64,000 bases of DNA from Sphingorhabdus rigui (lineage in GTDB: Bacteria > Pseudomonadota > Alphaproteobacteria > Sphingomonadales > Sphingomonadaceae), in contig NZ_JACIEA010000002.1 of the NCBI RefSeq assembly GCF_014196595.1, positions 384,291 through 448,290 on the forward strand, given 5' to 3'. Shown here piece after piece: positions 27,924-37,613 of this stretch; the first letter of the stretch is position 1; every line of letters begins with the position of its first letter. The notes under the pieces are model-generated. The model had not been told where the DNA came from. It was given only the letters and a program-made list of their open reading frames with translations, and ran no database searches. The position numbers and the translations under genes are program-made.

Positions 27924-30587
27924 TCAATAGTCGATAGCGACTCGCACATAATAGAAGCCACCGTTTATGCCGAATGGACCACCCGAACGCGGATAGACTT
28001 GGCCGTCTGCAAGACTGTTGGTCAGCGCATAAACCGGGTTAGTTGCCGTCGGTGCAATCTTATCAGGATAGGTATCAAACAGATTGTTGGCACCGACCGT
28101 CAGGGTATAGCGATCAGCGAAGGTGTAGCTGATGTCGAGATCAGTGACGAACTTAGCACCGAACTTCTGCCCTGGATATTCAAGCTGATTCGCCCACGAA
28201 CTGAAATAATTTTCGCGCGCATTGATCGAAAAATCGCCAATCTGCCAGTTTGCCGACGCATTAACACGATGCTTAGGTGGCAGGTTCGAAACGTTGAACC
28301 TTTGCGCCGGGCTGATCACCAACGGGTCAAAGTCGGTTACCTTGCTCTTGTTATAGTTATACGCAAGCGTCAGGCTTAAAGGGCCGCCAGCCAGATCGGT
28401 GCGGTAATTGGTTACAAAGTCGAAACCGGTGGTGCGTGTTTCAAAACCGTTGGTGAAGTAGTTCACGTCGCCCGCAAGGCCCACGACTGCCAGCGAAGGC
28501 AGCGCAACGAGGTCCGCTGCCGACACCGTAAAGGTCTGCGAAATGCCGATACGGTTCTTAACCTTGACCGAATAACCATCGAGCGTGATGCTCAATTTGT
28601 CCATCGGCGTCAGCACGATGCCGCCCCCGAAATTGAGGGATTTTTCCGGGTTAAGCGAGGTTGCGCCATAATATTGCGCAATGTCGCTGGTTACGGGATA
28701 GGTGCCGGTTTGCACCTGATTCCCGCTGCGGAAGTTGGTGGTCACGATCTGTGTGTTATTCTGGCCCGGCGATGGTGCATGGAAACCGGTACCTGCCGTA
28801 AAACGCACCGCAACCGCATCGGAAAAGTCATATCGCGCATTTAACTTGCCGACAACCGTGCTGCCGAAGGTGTCATAATGTTCCCACCGCCCAGCAACGC
28901 CGGCAGTGAATTGTTCTGTGACATCGGTTTCAGCGCCGACATAAACCGCATAGCTTTGCTGGCTGTTGGTGCCGGCAAAGGTCGGGCTGACACCGCCATA
29001 GCCGCTGGCGGCGGGGGATTGGGTCACGCGGCTATTGAACGCGTATACGCCCGGCGCGGTTTCGCGATACAGATCCTGAACCGCAAAAGGACCAGCACCA
29101 TAAGATTGCAGATCGCCGACGGTCGTCTCATATTCCTCGCGACGATACTCAGCGCCACCAGACAAGGTGACAGGGCTAAAGAAGCCGACCTCAAGCGGAT
29201 AGGTTAGATCCAGATTGACGTTCTGTTCACGCTGGATGAGCTTGCCGAAGAAGAATTCGGTCTGGCTTTGCGGGCCGTACGACGCACTGAGCGAATCGGT
29301 CATCGACAGCGACAGTGAGTTGCGCGCCAGTGTTGCCGAAACATCATATGTCAGGCCGCTTTCAGCTTCACCCTTCACGCCTGCAACACTGTAGAACTGA
29401 TCAACCTTGCCAATGAAGCGCGGCGTAAATCCGCCGGGATAAATCGACGAGAAATTAAATGTCTGTTGTGTGTTGGCAAGATTCGAAAACACGAACGAAC
29501 CAGCGGGGCAAGTCGCATTACCAGCCGGGCACGGCGTCAAATAAATGGTATTGAACGAGCCGTTACGGCCGGGCGAGCGCGTCGCGGGCGTTCCGGTTCC
29601 GATGTCAACGGTCAGCGGCACTGGCGCGCTGATGGGAGAGCGATAGTTGAAGCTCTGGTTCGCCTTGCTGTGCGCATAATTGGCGACGAGATAGAGCTGG
29701 GCATTATCCCCGACGTCGAGCGCGCTGTTCATGAACAGCTTGTAGCCATCCGATGGCGACGAACCCCAGATTTGTGCGGGAAGGCCGCTGGATAAATTGG
29801 GGATGCTGCCAACGACGCCTGGCTGCGTCCGCGCCAGTTCCAGCGCGATCGGCCGCGTCGCACCGCGGCTGGTGCCTTCACTGTCGAACCATTCGCCCGA
29901 GATGTTGACGAAACCGCTGCTGCCGAGCTTGAAACCGGCATTGGCCGACATCTGCTTGCGCGTGCCGTCGCCTTCATATTGCTGACCCCACAACGCCTGT
30001 ACATCAAAGCCCGCATCGTCACGCAGTTGATAGTTGATAACACCGGCAATTGCGTCTGAACCATATTGCGCAGTCGCACCGTCACGCAGCACCTGAAGGT
30101 TTTTGAGCGCGATCGCCGGAATATTGGAAACGTCGGCACCTTGTGAGCCGAACGACAACGCGGTATCACCGCCTGTATAGACCTGGACCAGCGCAGAACG
30201 GTTGTAACGCTTGCCATTAATCATGACGAGAATCTGGTCAGCACCAAGGCCGCGGAGCGACGGGGCGCGCACAAAGGTCGAAGCATCCGAAATCGTGTTC
30301 TGCGGTACATAGAAAGACGGAACCAGGTTGCGCACCACGTCGAGCAGGTTTGCCTGCGGCTGTCCCTGCAACTCGTCCGAGCCGATAACATCGACTGGCG
30401 AGGATGAAGCGGTATCCGACCGATCCGTGCGGCGCGAACCGATGACGACGATGGATTTTTCTTCGCCGGTGGCTGCTGTTGTTGTGTCTTCACTATCCTG
30501 CGCCAATGCAGGCTGCGCCGCCATCAACGCAACTGCGGCGGTTCCGCACGCCAACCACGCGCTCGATACAGATTTAAAATGTGACAT
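27924..30587 (-). CDS. TonB-dependent outer-membrane receptor
   Basis: An 887-residue outer-membrane transporter energised by TonB. ATG 30587 is preferred: it begins a typical signal peptide (MSHFKSVSSAWLACGTAAVA, cleavage near ALA) and has a GGGAG ribosome-binding site, whereas the frame extends 15 codons upstream. The plug domain (~55-170) includes SSSPVDVIGSDELQ, VLRDGATAQYGSDAIAGVINY. The beta-barrel fills the rest and ends with an aromatic residue (VRVAIDY), as outer-membrane proteins do. The substrate cannot be told. It is placed between fusA and tuf, interrupting the str order. Confidence 0.93.
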   Translation of the reverse strand: MSHFKSVSSAWLACGTAAVALMAAQPALAQDSEDTTTAATGEEKSIVVIGSRRTDRSDTASSSPVDVIGSDELQGQPQANLLDVVRNLVPSFYVPQNTISDASTFVRAPSLRGLGADQILVMINGKRYNRSALVQVYTGGDTALSFGSQGADVSNIPAIALKNLQVLRDGATAQYGSDAIAGVINYQLRDDAGFDVQALWGQQYEGDGTRKQMSANAGFKLGSSGFVNISGEWFDSEGTSRGATRPIALELARTQPGVVGSIPNLSSGLPAQIWGSSPSDGYKLFMNSALDVGDNAQLYLVANYAHSKANQSFNYRSPISAPVPLTVDIGTGTPATRSPGRNGSFNTIYLTPCPAGNATCPAGSFVFSNLANTQQTFNFSSIYPGGFTPRFIGKVDQFYSVAGVKGEAESGLTYDVSATLARNSLSLSMTDSLSASYGPQSQTEFFFGKLIQREQNVNLDLTYPLEVGFFSPVTLSGGAEYRREEYETTVGDLQSYGAGPFAVQDLYRETAPGVYAFNSRVTQSPAASGYGGVSPTFAGTNSQQSYAVYVGAETDVTEQFTAGVAGRWEHYDTFGSTVVGKLNARYDFSDAVAVRFTAGTGFHAPSPGQNNTQIVTTNFRSGNQVQTGTYPVTSDIAQYYGATSLNPEKSLNFGGGIVLTPMDKLSITLDGYSVKVKNRIGISQTFTVSAADLVALPSLAVVGLAGDVNYFTNGFETRTTGFDFVTNYRTDLAGGPLSLTLAYNYNKSKVTDFDPLVISPAQRFNVSNLPPKHRVNASANWQIGDFSINARENYFSSWANQLEYPGQKFGAKFVTDLDISYTFADRYTLTVGANNLFDTYPDKIAPTATNPVYALTNSLADGQVYPRSGGPFGINGGFYYVRVAIDY

Positions 30588-30615
30588 GCAAATCTCCCTG
30601 ATTGACCGGATCCTT

Positions 30616-30635
30616 GCCATGGCATTTTCCATGGC
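30616..30635. repeat. Inverted repeat upstream of the TonB-receptor start
   Basis: GCCATGG and CCATGGC are separated by 6 nt, 29 nt before the receptor start. It may be a 5'-UTR hairpin or an operator; the NcoI-like core CCATGG occurs twice by symmetry. It contains an upstream in-frame ATG of the receptor frame. Confidence 0.35.
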
Positions 30636-30762
30636 TGTGAACCTTCGGCTATTCCTTCCATCCCGCCCTTGTTATTGGTCAAAAAAGTCCGGGTGAGAAG
30701 GGCTTCAAAAAATTGTTACAAAATGTGGCAAAAACGTCACAAACGGTAAAAAGGAAATCGCC

Positions 30763-31134
30763 ATGCATCTTGTGCCAGACCAAGGAGCCGACGCCGCGGA
30801 ATTGATCGATTTTGCTCAGTTTCTGGCGGTCGATATACGTGTGGGGAAATTATTGGCCGCTGAGCCATTAAGGCACGCGCGCAAACCAGCCTATGTGCTG
30901 ACGATCGATTTCGGTGACACAATCGGTGTGAAGAAAAGCTCGGCGCAAATCACAGAGCATTATACGCCGGAGGAATTGCCCGGACGACTGGTCGCTGCAG
31001 TCGTCAATTTACCACCAAGGCAAATCGGCAAAATCATGTCGGAAGTGCTGACACTCGGCTTTCCTGATGCCAGCGGGGCAGTCGTTCTTTTTACACCCGA
31101 CCGCGAGGTGCCGTTGGGCAGCCGCCTCTTTTAG
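30763..31134 (+). CDS. csaA: CsaA-like tRNA-binding domain protein
   Basis: A 123-residue stand-alone EMAP/OB-fold tRNA-binding domain, the CsaA type, reported as a secretion-related chaperone in Bacillus and a tRNA-binding dimer. FAQFLAVDIRVGKLLAAEP, KKSSAQITEHYTPEELPGR and VNLPPRQIGKIMSEVLTLGF match the family. AAAAGGA precedes the ATG. It is the only plus-strand gene between rpsL and rplQ, convergent with fusA. Confidence 0.88.
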   Translation: MHLVPDQGADAAELIDFAQFLAVDIRVGKLLAAEPLRHARKPAYVLTIDFGDTIGVKKSSAQITEHYTPEELPGRLVAAVVNLPPRQIGKIMSEVLTLGFPDASGAVVLFTPDREVPLGSRLF

Positions 31135-31162
31135 GAAGCAGCTGCCCGATAGCGTCTGGCGT

Positions 31163-33235
31163 TTAAGCCATCTTCTCCTTGATTTCGGCCGCAACGTTCG
31201 ATGGGACTTCATCATAATGATTGAAGAACATCGAATAGTTTGCACGTCCTTGCGTGAACGAGCGGAGCTGGTTCACATAGCCGAACATGTTGGCCAAAGG
31301 CACCATGGACTCAACAACCTGCGCATTACCGCGGCTGTCAGTGCCTTGAATTTGACCACGACGTGAGTTCATGTCGCCGATCACATCGCCCAGATATTCC
31401 TCAGGAGATACAACTTCGACCTTCATGATTGGTTCAAGCAGTTTGATGCCGGCTTTTTGCGCAGCTTCACGCATGCCTGCACGACCAGCGATTTCGAATG
31501 CCAGCGCCGACGAGTCGACGTCATGGTATGCGCCGTCATACAGCGTGATTTCGAAATCGATGATTGGGAAGCCGATAAGCGATCCGGACTCTGCGGTTTC
31601 GCGCATGCCCTTTTCAACCGATGGAATATATTCCTTCGGAATGTTACCGCCCTTGACTTCATCCTTGAAGATGATGCCCGTGCCACGCTCGCCCGGCTTT
31701 ACCGTGAACTTGATACGGCCGAACTGACCTGAACCACCCGACTGTTTCTTGTGGGTGTAATCAACGTCAACTTCGCGCGCGAGATATTCGCGGTAAGCAA
31801 CCTGCGGCGCACCGACATTTGCTTCAACCTTGAATTCACGACGCATACGATCGACGATGATGTCGAGGTGAAGCTCGCCCATGCCCTTAATGATCGTCTG
31901 GCCCGATTCGTGATCGGTCGAAACGCGGAACGATGGATCTTCAGCAGACAGACGATTGAGCGCGATGCCCATCTTTTCTTGGTCGGCCTTGGTCTTTGGT
32001 TCAACCGAGAGCTCGATAACGGGCTCAGGGAATTCCATACGCTCAAGAATGATCGGGAAACGTTCGGCGCACAACGTGTCACCGGTTGTTGTTTCCTTCA
32101 TGCCGGCAAGCGCGATGATGTCGCCTGCAAATGCTTCGTCAACGTCCTTACGTTCGTTGGCGTGCATTTCGAGCATACGCCCGACCTTTTCCTTCTTGTC
32201 CTTCACCGAGTTCAGGTACGTGCCCTTAACAAGGCTACCCGAATAGATGCGGATGAAGGTCAGCGAGCCGACGAATGGATCGTTCATGACCTTGAACGCG
32301 AGTGCCGAGAACGGCGCATCGTCCGTTGCCGGACGGCTGTCTGGCTCAAGCGTATCCATGTGGACGCCCTGAACATCAGCAATATCAAGCGGCGAAGGCA
32401 GATAATCGACAACAGCGTCAAGCAATGGCTGAACGCCCTTGTTCTTGAACGCCGAACCACAGCAGACAGGAACAAACGACTGGTTCAACGTGCCCTTGCG
32501 GATCAGCGCCTTCAGCGTTGCAACGTCCGGCTCATTGCCTTCAAGATATGCTTCCATGGCAACATCGTCTTGCTCAACAGCAAGCTCGATCAACTCGCTG
32601 CGATACTTCGCAGCTTCGTCAGCCAGGTCAGCTGGGATATCTTCGTAGAAGAAGTCCGCACCAAGCGATTCGTCTTTCCAGATGATCGCACGGTTGTGCA
32701 CCAGGTCGACGAGACCCTTGAGGTCCGCTTCCAAACCGATTGGAATATACAGAACGGCTGGCTTTGCACCCAGACGATCGATGATCGATTGAACGCAATA
32801 TTTGAAGTTCGCGCCGGTACGGTCGAGCTTGTTGATGAAGCACATGCGTGGAACGCCGTACTTATCGGCCTGACGCCATACGGTTTCGGACTGTGGCTCA
32901 ACGCCGGCAACACCGTCGAAGCAAGCAACCGCGCCATCGAGAACGCGCAGCGAACGTTCAACTTCAATCGTGAAGTCAACGTGGCCTGGCGTATCAATGA
33001 TGTTGATGCGGTGGTCGTTCCAGAAGCAGGTCGTTGCAGCCGACGTGATCGTGATGCCACGCTCTTGCTCTTGCTCCATCCAATCCATGGTGGCTGCGCC
33101 ATCATGAACTTCGCCGATTTTATACGACTTGCCGGTGTAGAAAAGAATGCGCTCGGTGGTCGTGGTTTTACCGGCGTCGATATGCGCCATGATCCCGATG
33201 TTGCGGTACATATTGAGTGGATGGCTGCGTGCCAT
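31163..33235 (-). CDS. fusA: Elongation factor G
   Basis: A 690-residue translocation GTPase. G1 [16 protein letters not shown]3 DTPGHVDF and G4 NKLDRTG are intact. Domain IV includes [16 protein letters not shown] and the C-terminal domain the [17 protein letters not shown] stretch. It follows rpsG by 45 bp in the rpsL-rpsG-fusA order; tuf does not follow. Confidence 0.99.
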   Translation of the reverse strand: MARSHPLNMYRNIGIMAHIDAGKTTTTERILFYTGKSYKIGEVHDGAATMDWMEQEQERGITITSAATTCFWNDHRINIIDTPGHVDFTIEVERSLRVLDGAVACFDGVAGVEPQSETVWRQADKYGVPRMCFINKLDRTGANFKYCVQSIIDRLGAKPAVLYIPIGLEADLKGLVDLVHNRAIIWKDESLGADFFYEDIPADLADEAAKYRSELIELAVEQDDVAMEAYLEGNEPDVATLKALIRKGTLNQSFVPVCCGSAFKNKGVQPLLDAVVDYLPSPLDIADVQGVHMDTLEPDSRPATDDAPFSALAFKVMNDPFVGSLTFIRIYSGSLVKGTYLNSVKDKKEKVGRMLEMHANERKDVDEAFAGDIIALAGMKETTTGDTLCAERFPIILERMEFPEPVIELSVEPKTKADQEKMGIALNRLSAEDPSFRVSTDHESGQTIIKGMGELHLDIIVDRMRREFKVEANVGAPQVAYREYLAREVDVDYTHKKQSGGSGQFGRIKFTVKPGERGTGIIFKDEVKGGNIPKEYIPSVEKGMRETAESGSLIGFPIIDFEITLYDGAYHDVDSSALAFEIAGRAGMREAAQKAGIKLLEPIMKVEVVSPEEYLGDVIGDMNSRRGQIQGTDSRGNAQVVESMVPLANMFGYVNQLRSFTQGRANYSMFFNHYDEVPSNVAAEIKEKMA

Positions 33236-33280
33236 ATGCTTTACTCCGAAGTGTGGGCCACCGAAGTGGCCCGAATGTGA

Positions 33281-33751
33281 TTACCAGCGGTAGTGTGCGA
33301 ATGCACGGTTGGCTTCCGCCATACGGTGCGTATCTTCACGCTTCTTGACGGCGTTGCCACGGTTTGACGCGGCATCCATCAATTCACCCGACAAACGGGC
33401 AGCCATGGTGGTTTCACTGCGGTTACGTGCAGCGCCAATCAACCAACGAATCGCAAGTGCCTGCGCGCGCTCTGGACGCACTTCGCAAGGAACCTGATAG
33501 GTCGCACCACCAACGCGGCGGCTGCGGACTTCGATGCCTGGCTTTACGTTATCCAGCGCTTCATGGAAGGTTTGGATAGGATCTTTCTTGGCGCGGGCTT
33601 CAACAGTTTCCAACGCACCATAAACGATACGCTCTGCTGCTGACTTCTTACCATCAAGCATCAGGTTGTTCATGAACTTCGAAAGCACGATATCACCGAA
33701 CTTGGGATCGGGAAGAATGATGCGCTTTTCGGGACGACGACGACGTGACAT
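33281..33751 (-). CDS. rpsG: 30S ribosomal protein S7
   Basis: A 156-residue small-subunit head assembly protein. [27 protein letters not shown] and [15 protein letters not shown] are diagnostic, with the usual C-terminal AHYRW. In E. coli S7 regulates the str operon; the 77-nt gap upstream here contains a GC-rich hairpin near 33781-33801. Confidence 0.99.
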   Translation of the reverse strand: MSRRRRPEKRIILPDPKFGDIVLSKFMNNLMLDGKKSAAERIVYGALETVEARAKKDPIQTFHEALDNVKPGIEVRSRRVGGATYQVPCEVRPERAQALAIRWLIGAARNRSETTMAARLSGELMDAASNRGNAVKKREDTHRMAEANRAFAHYRW

Positions 33752-33828
33752 ATTTTATTTCCTTTATCTCATGGGACCAGTGGCAGCGCAGTTGCGCGCC
33801 AATCGGCCAGCCAATGGTAACGTTCGAA

Positions 33829-34200
33829 TTACTTCGGACGCTTTGCACCATATTTGGAACGCGATTGCTTGCGGTCCTTGACGCCCTGCGTATCGAGTAC
33901 GCCGCGAAGCACGTGGTAACGCACACCGGGAAGGTCGCGTACGCGGCCGCCACGGATAAGCACAACGCTGTGCTCCTGAAGGTTGTGGCCTTCACCTGGG
34001 ATATAGGAAATAACTTCACGCTGGTTGGTCAGACGGATCTTCGCAACCTTACGCAAAGCCGAGTTCGGCTTTTTCGGGGTCGTTGTATAAACGCGTGTGC
34101 AAACGCCGCGCTTTTGTGGATTTTGCTCCATCGCAGGGACCTTGGACTTGGTCTTCTGCGGGGTCCGGCCCTTGCGGACCAGCTGGTTAATCGTTGGCAT
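33829..34200 (-). CDS. rpsL: 30S ribosomal protein S12
   Basis: A 123-residue decoding-centre protein. [29 protein letters not shown] (with the Lys of the streptomycin-sensitive type) and [11 protein letters not shown] are intact; both classical resistance positions, Lys in TPKKPNS and Lys in the [11 protein letters not shown] neighbourhood region, look wild-type in style. ATG 34200 is chosen; the frame is open 42 codons upstream through a leader hairpin. Confidence 0.98.
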   Translation of the reverse strand: MPTINQLVRKGRTPQKTKSKVPAMEQNPQKRGVCTRVYTTTPKKPNSALRKVAKIRLTNQREVISYIPGEGHNLQEHSVVLIRGGRVRDLPGVRYHVLRGVLDTQGVKDRKQSRSKYGAKRPK

Positions 34201-34229
34201 ATCTTCACCTTGTTTAAAGCGGTTACTTT

Positions 34230-34277
34230 GGGTGGGCAGCCGTATTTTGCGGTGGAGGCTCAGCCTTTGGCCCACCC
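34230..34277 (-). promoter_or_regulatory. Stem-loop in the rpsL leader
   Basis: On the minus strand GGGTGGGC (34270-34277) pairs perfectly with GCCCACCC (34230-34237), enclosing a smaller hairpin AGGC-TGA-GCCT. The structure ends 29 nt before the rpsL ATG, so it lies in the 5' UTR if transcription starts upstream. A TTGGTC-17-AATAGC promoter-like pair is seen further up but is weak. Confidence 0.45.
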
Positions 34278-34384
34278 GGCCGATCACACAATGTGCTGCT
34301 ATTCTGAGTTCTTCCCAAATGACCAAAGAGAATCGGTCCTCTGGCCATGGGAAGGCGCGCCATTAGCGCCAGCAGGCGGTCGGG

Positions 34385-34906
34385 TCAAGTAGTGCCCACA
34401 CGTTCGCCCAGCACGGCATTTTCAATCCGGATCCGCCACCACAATAACGCAGCGTTCAATATCGAAAAAGTCAGCGCCATGGCGGGCGCACCAAGCAGGA
34501 GCGGCAGGAGCGCAATTTCCACGACCACCAATGCGTAATTTGGATGCTTGATAAAGCGATATGGCCCACGCTTCACCCGCGGGAAATGCGGCGCACTGAT
34601 GATGCGGGTTGTCCACCACCGGCCAATGCTTGCCAGCGTCCAGAAACGGAATGTCTGGCTGGCGACGAACGCGTTGAGCAATAACAGGTTCGGCCCCGCT
34701 GTCGGTTCCGCAAACAGCGCAATCGACACAAGCCAGCCGCTGTGCAGCAATATGAACAACGGATAATGCTTTGCCCCATGCTCACGCCCGCCTTCGGCCA
34801 GCAAACGCCGCGTATTGGCGTTGGCGTAGGCAAGCTCGGCAAGCCGCTGTATGATGACATAGGCAAAGACCGCCTGTGCCCAGAATGGCCAGTCGAACAG
34901 CATCAT
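34385..34906 (-). CDS. Isoprenylcysteine methyltransferase-like membrane protein (alkylresorcinol/alkylpyrone O-methyltransferase candidate)
   Basis: A 173-residue membrane protein with about four spans of the ICMT/YpbQ type. The C-terminal half carries RRFIKHPNYALVVVEIA-type sequence (seen as GPYRFIKHPNY), the family's SAM-binding signature, and RIRIENAVLGER. In Bacillus and Streptomyces such enzymes sit beside type III polyketide synthases and O-methylate their phenolic or pyrone lipids. Here the start overlaps the synthase stop by 4 bp, which strongly links the two. Confidence 0.85.
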   Translation of the reverse strand: MMLFDWPFWAQAVFAYVIIQRLAELAYANANTRRLLAEGGREHGAKHYPLFILLHSGWLVSIALFAEPTAGPNLLLLNAFVASQTFRFWTLASIGRWWTTRIISAPHFPRVKRGPYRFIKHPNYALVVVEIALLPLLLGAPAMALTFSILNAALLWWRIRIENAVLGERVGTT

Positions 34907-35934
34907 GGCGTTATGATTCCCATCGCACCGACAAATCCGGGGCCCAGCGCCGTCAACAAGGTTGGCTTTGTAATCGGCCCAGCCGTCAACAAAGCGTCCA
35001 ACACAAATAGCACCGTTGGCGAACTCATATTGCCATGCGCCCGCAGCACCGAACGGGTCATTGCCAAATCATCACCCAGATAGTCCGCAAGCGCATCGAC
35101 AACGCGGCCGCCGCCCGGGTGACAGGCAGGCTCGGCCATCTCGGCTTTCTCAAGACCTTGCCGCGCCAAGAATGCGTCGCAGACGGGCGCAAAATGGCTG
35201 TTCACGAATACAGGAATGTCCCGCGCAAGCACCAGATCAAAGCCCGTGTCGCCGATTTCCCAGCCCATCATATCTAGCGTGTCGGGCCACACATGGCTGG
35301 CAAAGGCGGAAAGCACAGGGCCGGGCCCTGCCCCAACCACCGCCGCCGCGCAGCCATCGGCGAACAAAGCCAGCGCAACCATATCTTTTTTGTCCATCCG
35401 CGCATGGTCATATGCAAGACTGCACAGCTCAAGGCTTACGAGCAGGACGGGCTTGTCCGGATTGGCGCGGAACAGGTCCGCAGCGACGCCAAGTCCAATA
35501 ACCCCGCCCGCGCAGCCATAGCCAAATAAGGGCACGCATCGTGTATCGGGTGCAAATCCCATTTTCGCGATCATCCGGCTGGGCAGGCTTGGCGTCATGG
35601 TTCCTGTGGTTGACACAAACACAATCTGACCGATGTCGGCGGCATTGATGGCGGCACGATCAAGTGCCTGTGCCGCGGCAGCCTCAAACAGAACTGCTGC
35701 AGCGTCGGCATATACCGCTGCGCGACCGGCCCACGAGCGTGGCGCAAAATAATATTCAGGCGGCATCGCAATATGCCGCTGATCAATGCCGGTATTGCCT
35801 AGAATATCCGCCATACGCGCCGGTAGGGCATGACCTTTGGCCTGCGCCAATATCGACAAGACCTGATCTTGCGTAATGCGATGCGGCGGCACAGCGGTTC
35901 CAAGCGAGAGCAAGCGGGGGGAAATAAGCGTCAT
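34903..35934 (-). CDS. Type III polyketide synthase
   Basis: A 343-residue chalcone/stilbene-synthase-fold enzyme that condenses malonyl-CoA units onto an acyl-CoA starter. The triad is complete: Cys141 in FGYGCAGG, His272 in ACHPGGG and Asn302 in HGNMSSPTV. The partner gene is an ICMT-like methyltransferase, as in loci for alkylresorcinols or alkylpyrones (quinone- or membrane-active lipids), so a methylated phenolic or pyrone lipid is the best guess. A chain-length or starter preference cannot be read. An inverted repeat lies in the upstream divergent gap. Confidence 0.93.
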   Translation of the reverse strand: MTLISPRLLSLGTAVPPHRITQDQVLSILAQAKGHALPARMADILGNTGIDQRHIAMPPEYYFAPRSWAGRAAVYADAAAVLFEAAAAQALDRAAINAADIGQIVFVSTTGTMTPSLPSRMIAKMGFAPDTRCVPLFGYGCAGGVIGLGVAADLFRANPDKPVLLVSLELCSLAYDHARMDKKDMVALALFADGCAAAVVGAGPGPVLSAFASHVWPDTLDMMGWEIGDTGFDLVLARDIPVFVNSHFAPVCDAFLARQGLEKAEMAEPACHPGGGRVVDALADYLGDDLAMTRSVLRAHGNMSSPTVLFVLDALLTAGPITKPTLLTALGPGFVGAMGIITP

Positions 35935-35970
35935 TGGTCAGTCAGCTACGCCTGTTATCGGCTTTGCGCT

Positions 35971-35990
35971 AGGTAGACTTTACCCTACCT
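35971..35990. promoter_or_regulatory. Inverted repeat upstream of the type III PKS gene
   Basis: AGGTAG and CTACCT are separated by 8 bp, 37 bp upstream of the synthase start and about 110 bp from gltX. The symmetrical form fits a dimeric repressor site, for example of the MarR or TetR kind, but no regulator gene is adjacent. Confidence 0.35.
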
Positions 35991-36101
35991 CGATTTACGC
36001 CCAACCGACATATCGCCCTTTCACAATTGCAGCGCGAAGATGACAAGCATGGCGGGGCTTGATAGAGGACCGCCAAACCGAGATTGAAAGAAGCACTGAA
36101 C

Positions 36102-37613
36102 ATGAATGCCATCACCCGTCCCGTCCGTACCCGGGTAGCTCCTTCACCCACTGGCGATCCGCACGTCGGCACGGCCTATATCGCGCTCATCAACTATTGC
36201 TTTGCCAAGAAGCATGGCGGGCAATTCTTGCTGCGGATTGAGGATACCGATCAAGTGCGGTCAACGCCGCAATCGGAAAAAATGATTCTGGAATCGCTCC
36301 GCTGGCTTGGGCTTAGCTGGGATGAAGGTCCGGATGTTGGCGGACCGCACGGGCCCTATCGCCAGTCGGAACGGAGCGCGATCTACACCGAACATTGCGA
36401 CCGCCTGTTGGCCGATGGCCATGCGTTCAAATGCTATTGCACGCCTGAAAAGCTAAGCGCCTCGCGTGCGGCCCAAATGGCCGCAAAGTTGCCGCCCAAA
36501 TATGACGGCACCTGCCTTTCATTGACGGCCGACGACTGCGTGAAGCTCGACGCAGACGGCGTGCCGCATGTTGTCCGCATGAAAATTCCGACGACCGGCA
36601 CATGCATCGTTCAGGACACGTTGCGCGGCGAGATCGAGTTTGAATATTCGGTGGTCGATATGCAGGTCCTGATGAAATCAGACGGATTGCCGACCTATCA
36701 TCTGGCCAATGTTGTCGATGACCATCTGATGGGCATCACGCATGTCATGCGCGGCGAAGAGTGGATTTCGTCGGCGCCAAAGCATTTGTTGCTATATCAA
36801 TATTTTGGTTGGGAACCGCCAGTGCTCACGCATTTACCGTTGCTGCGCAATGCCGACAAATCAAAGCTGTCAAAGCGGAAGAACCCGACGAGCATCTTAT
36901 ATTATCAGCGCGCAGGTTATTTGCCGCAGGCGATGCAGAACTTTCTAGGACTGTTCATTAAATCCGCAAGCGAAGAAGACGAAAAAACCTCGCTCCAAAC
37001 GCTTATCGACGAATTTGACGTGCACAACATATCGCTCGGCGGTCCCGTGTTCGACACGTCAAAGCTGGACTGGCTGAATGGCCGTTATCTGCGCGAAGAA
37101 TTGAGCGTTTCGGAGTTTCTGGACGCCGTAAAAGCATGGGCATTGAATGACAGCTATCTGACGCCCATCGCCGAAATGGCGCAGGCGCGGATTACCAAAA
37201 TGTCGGATCTTGGTGGGCTTACCGCCATGTTCTTCATGAACCGCATTGAAGGCATGACGCTTGAACGGCTGCGCGATGGCGTGAAGCTGGAGCAAGATGC
37301 GCAACGCGCAGCCTATACGATTGCGTTGCAGCAGTTTGACGGAATGATCGAATGGCACCGGGACGGTGTTGAGGGAACATTGCGCCGCACCGCCGAAGTT
37401 CTGGATGCAAAGTTGAAGGATGTTATCCGGCCATTCTATCTGGCCATAACCGGCAGCGCGCAGGGCGTGCCCTTGTTTGACGCCATTACGCATCTGGGCC
37501 GCGACATCATTCGTGAACGGCTGCGCCACGCCATGGAGCTGCTTGGGCCAGCGACATCGAAAGAGGTCAAGGCTTGGACCGATTTGCTGACGGCCCCGCC
37601 AAAGGCAGAATGA
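36102..37613 (+). CDS. gltX: Glutamyl-tRNA synthetase
   Basis: A 503-residue class I synthetase. The HIGH-equivalent is HVGT (residues 21-24, in PSPTGDPHVGTAY) and the KMSKS-equivalent is KLSKR, followed by KNPTSILYYQRAGYLP. The KNPTS variant is more typical of gammaproteobacterial discriminating-type enzymes than of the SKRHGA form. The C-terminal anticodon-binding part follows from ~residue 340. ATG 36102 has a GAAAGAAG ribosome-binding site. The stop overlaps ung (ATGA). Alphaproteobacteria often carry two gltX genes; this could be either. Confidence 0.95.
   Translation: MNAITRPVRTRVAPSPTGDPHVGTAYIALINYCFAKKHGGQFLLRIEDTDQVRSTPQSEKMILESLRWLGLSWDEGPDVGGPHGPYRQSERSAIYTEHCDRLLADGHAFKCYCTPEKLSASRAAQMAAKLPPKYDGTCLSLTADDCVKLDADGVPHVVRMKIPTTGTCIVQDTLRGEIEFEYSVVDMQVLMKSDGLPTYHLANVVDDHLMGITHVMRGEEWISSAPKHLLLYQYFGWEPPVLTHLPLLRNADKSKLSKRKNPTSILYYQRAGYLPQAMQNFLGLFIKSASEEDEKTSLQTLIDEFDVHNISLGGPVFDTSKLDWLNGRYLREELSVSEFLDAVKAWALNDSYLTPIAEMAQARITKMSDLGGLTAMFFMNRIEGMTLERLRDGVKLEQDAQRAAYTIALQQFDGMIEWHRDGVEGTLRRTAEVLDAKLKDVIRPFYLAITGSAQGVPLFDAITHLGRDIIRERLRHAMELLGPATSKEVKAWTDLLTAPPKAE

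Noticed and set aside
31751-33280. A 509-codon open frame on the plus strand opposite fusA
   Set aside because: It lies entirely antisense to an unambiguous EF-G gene, and long mirror frames are common opposite highly biased genes. Its product has no recognisable domains.
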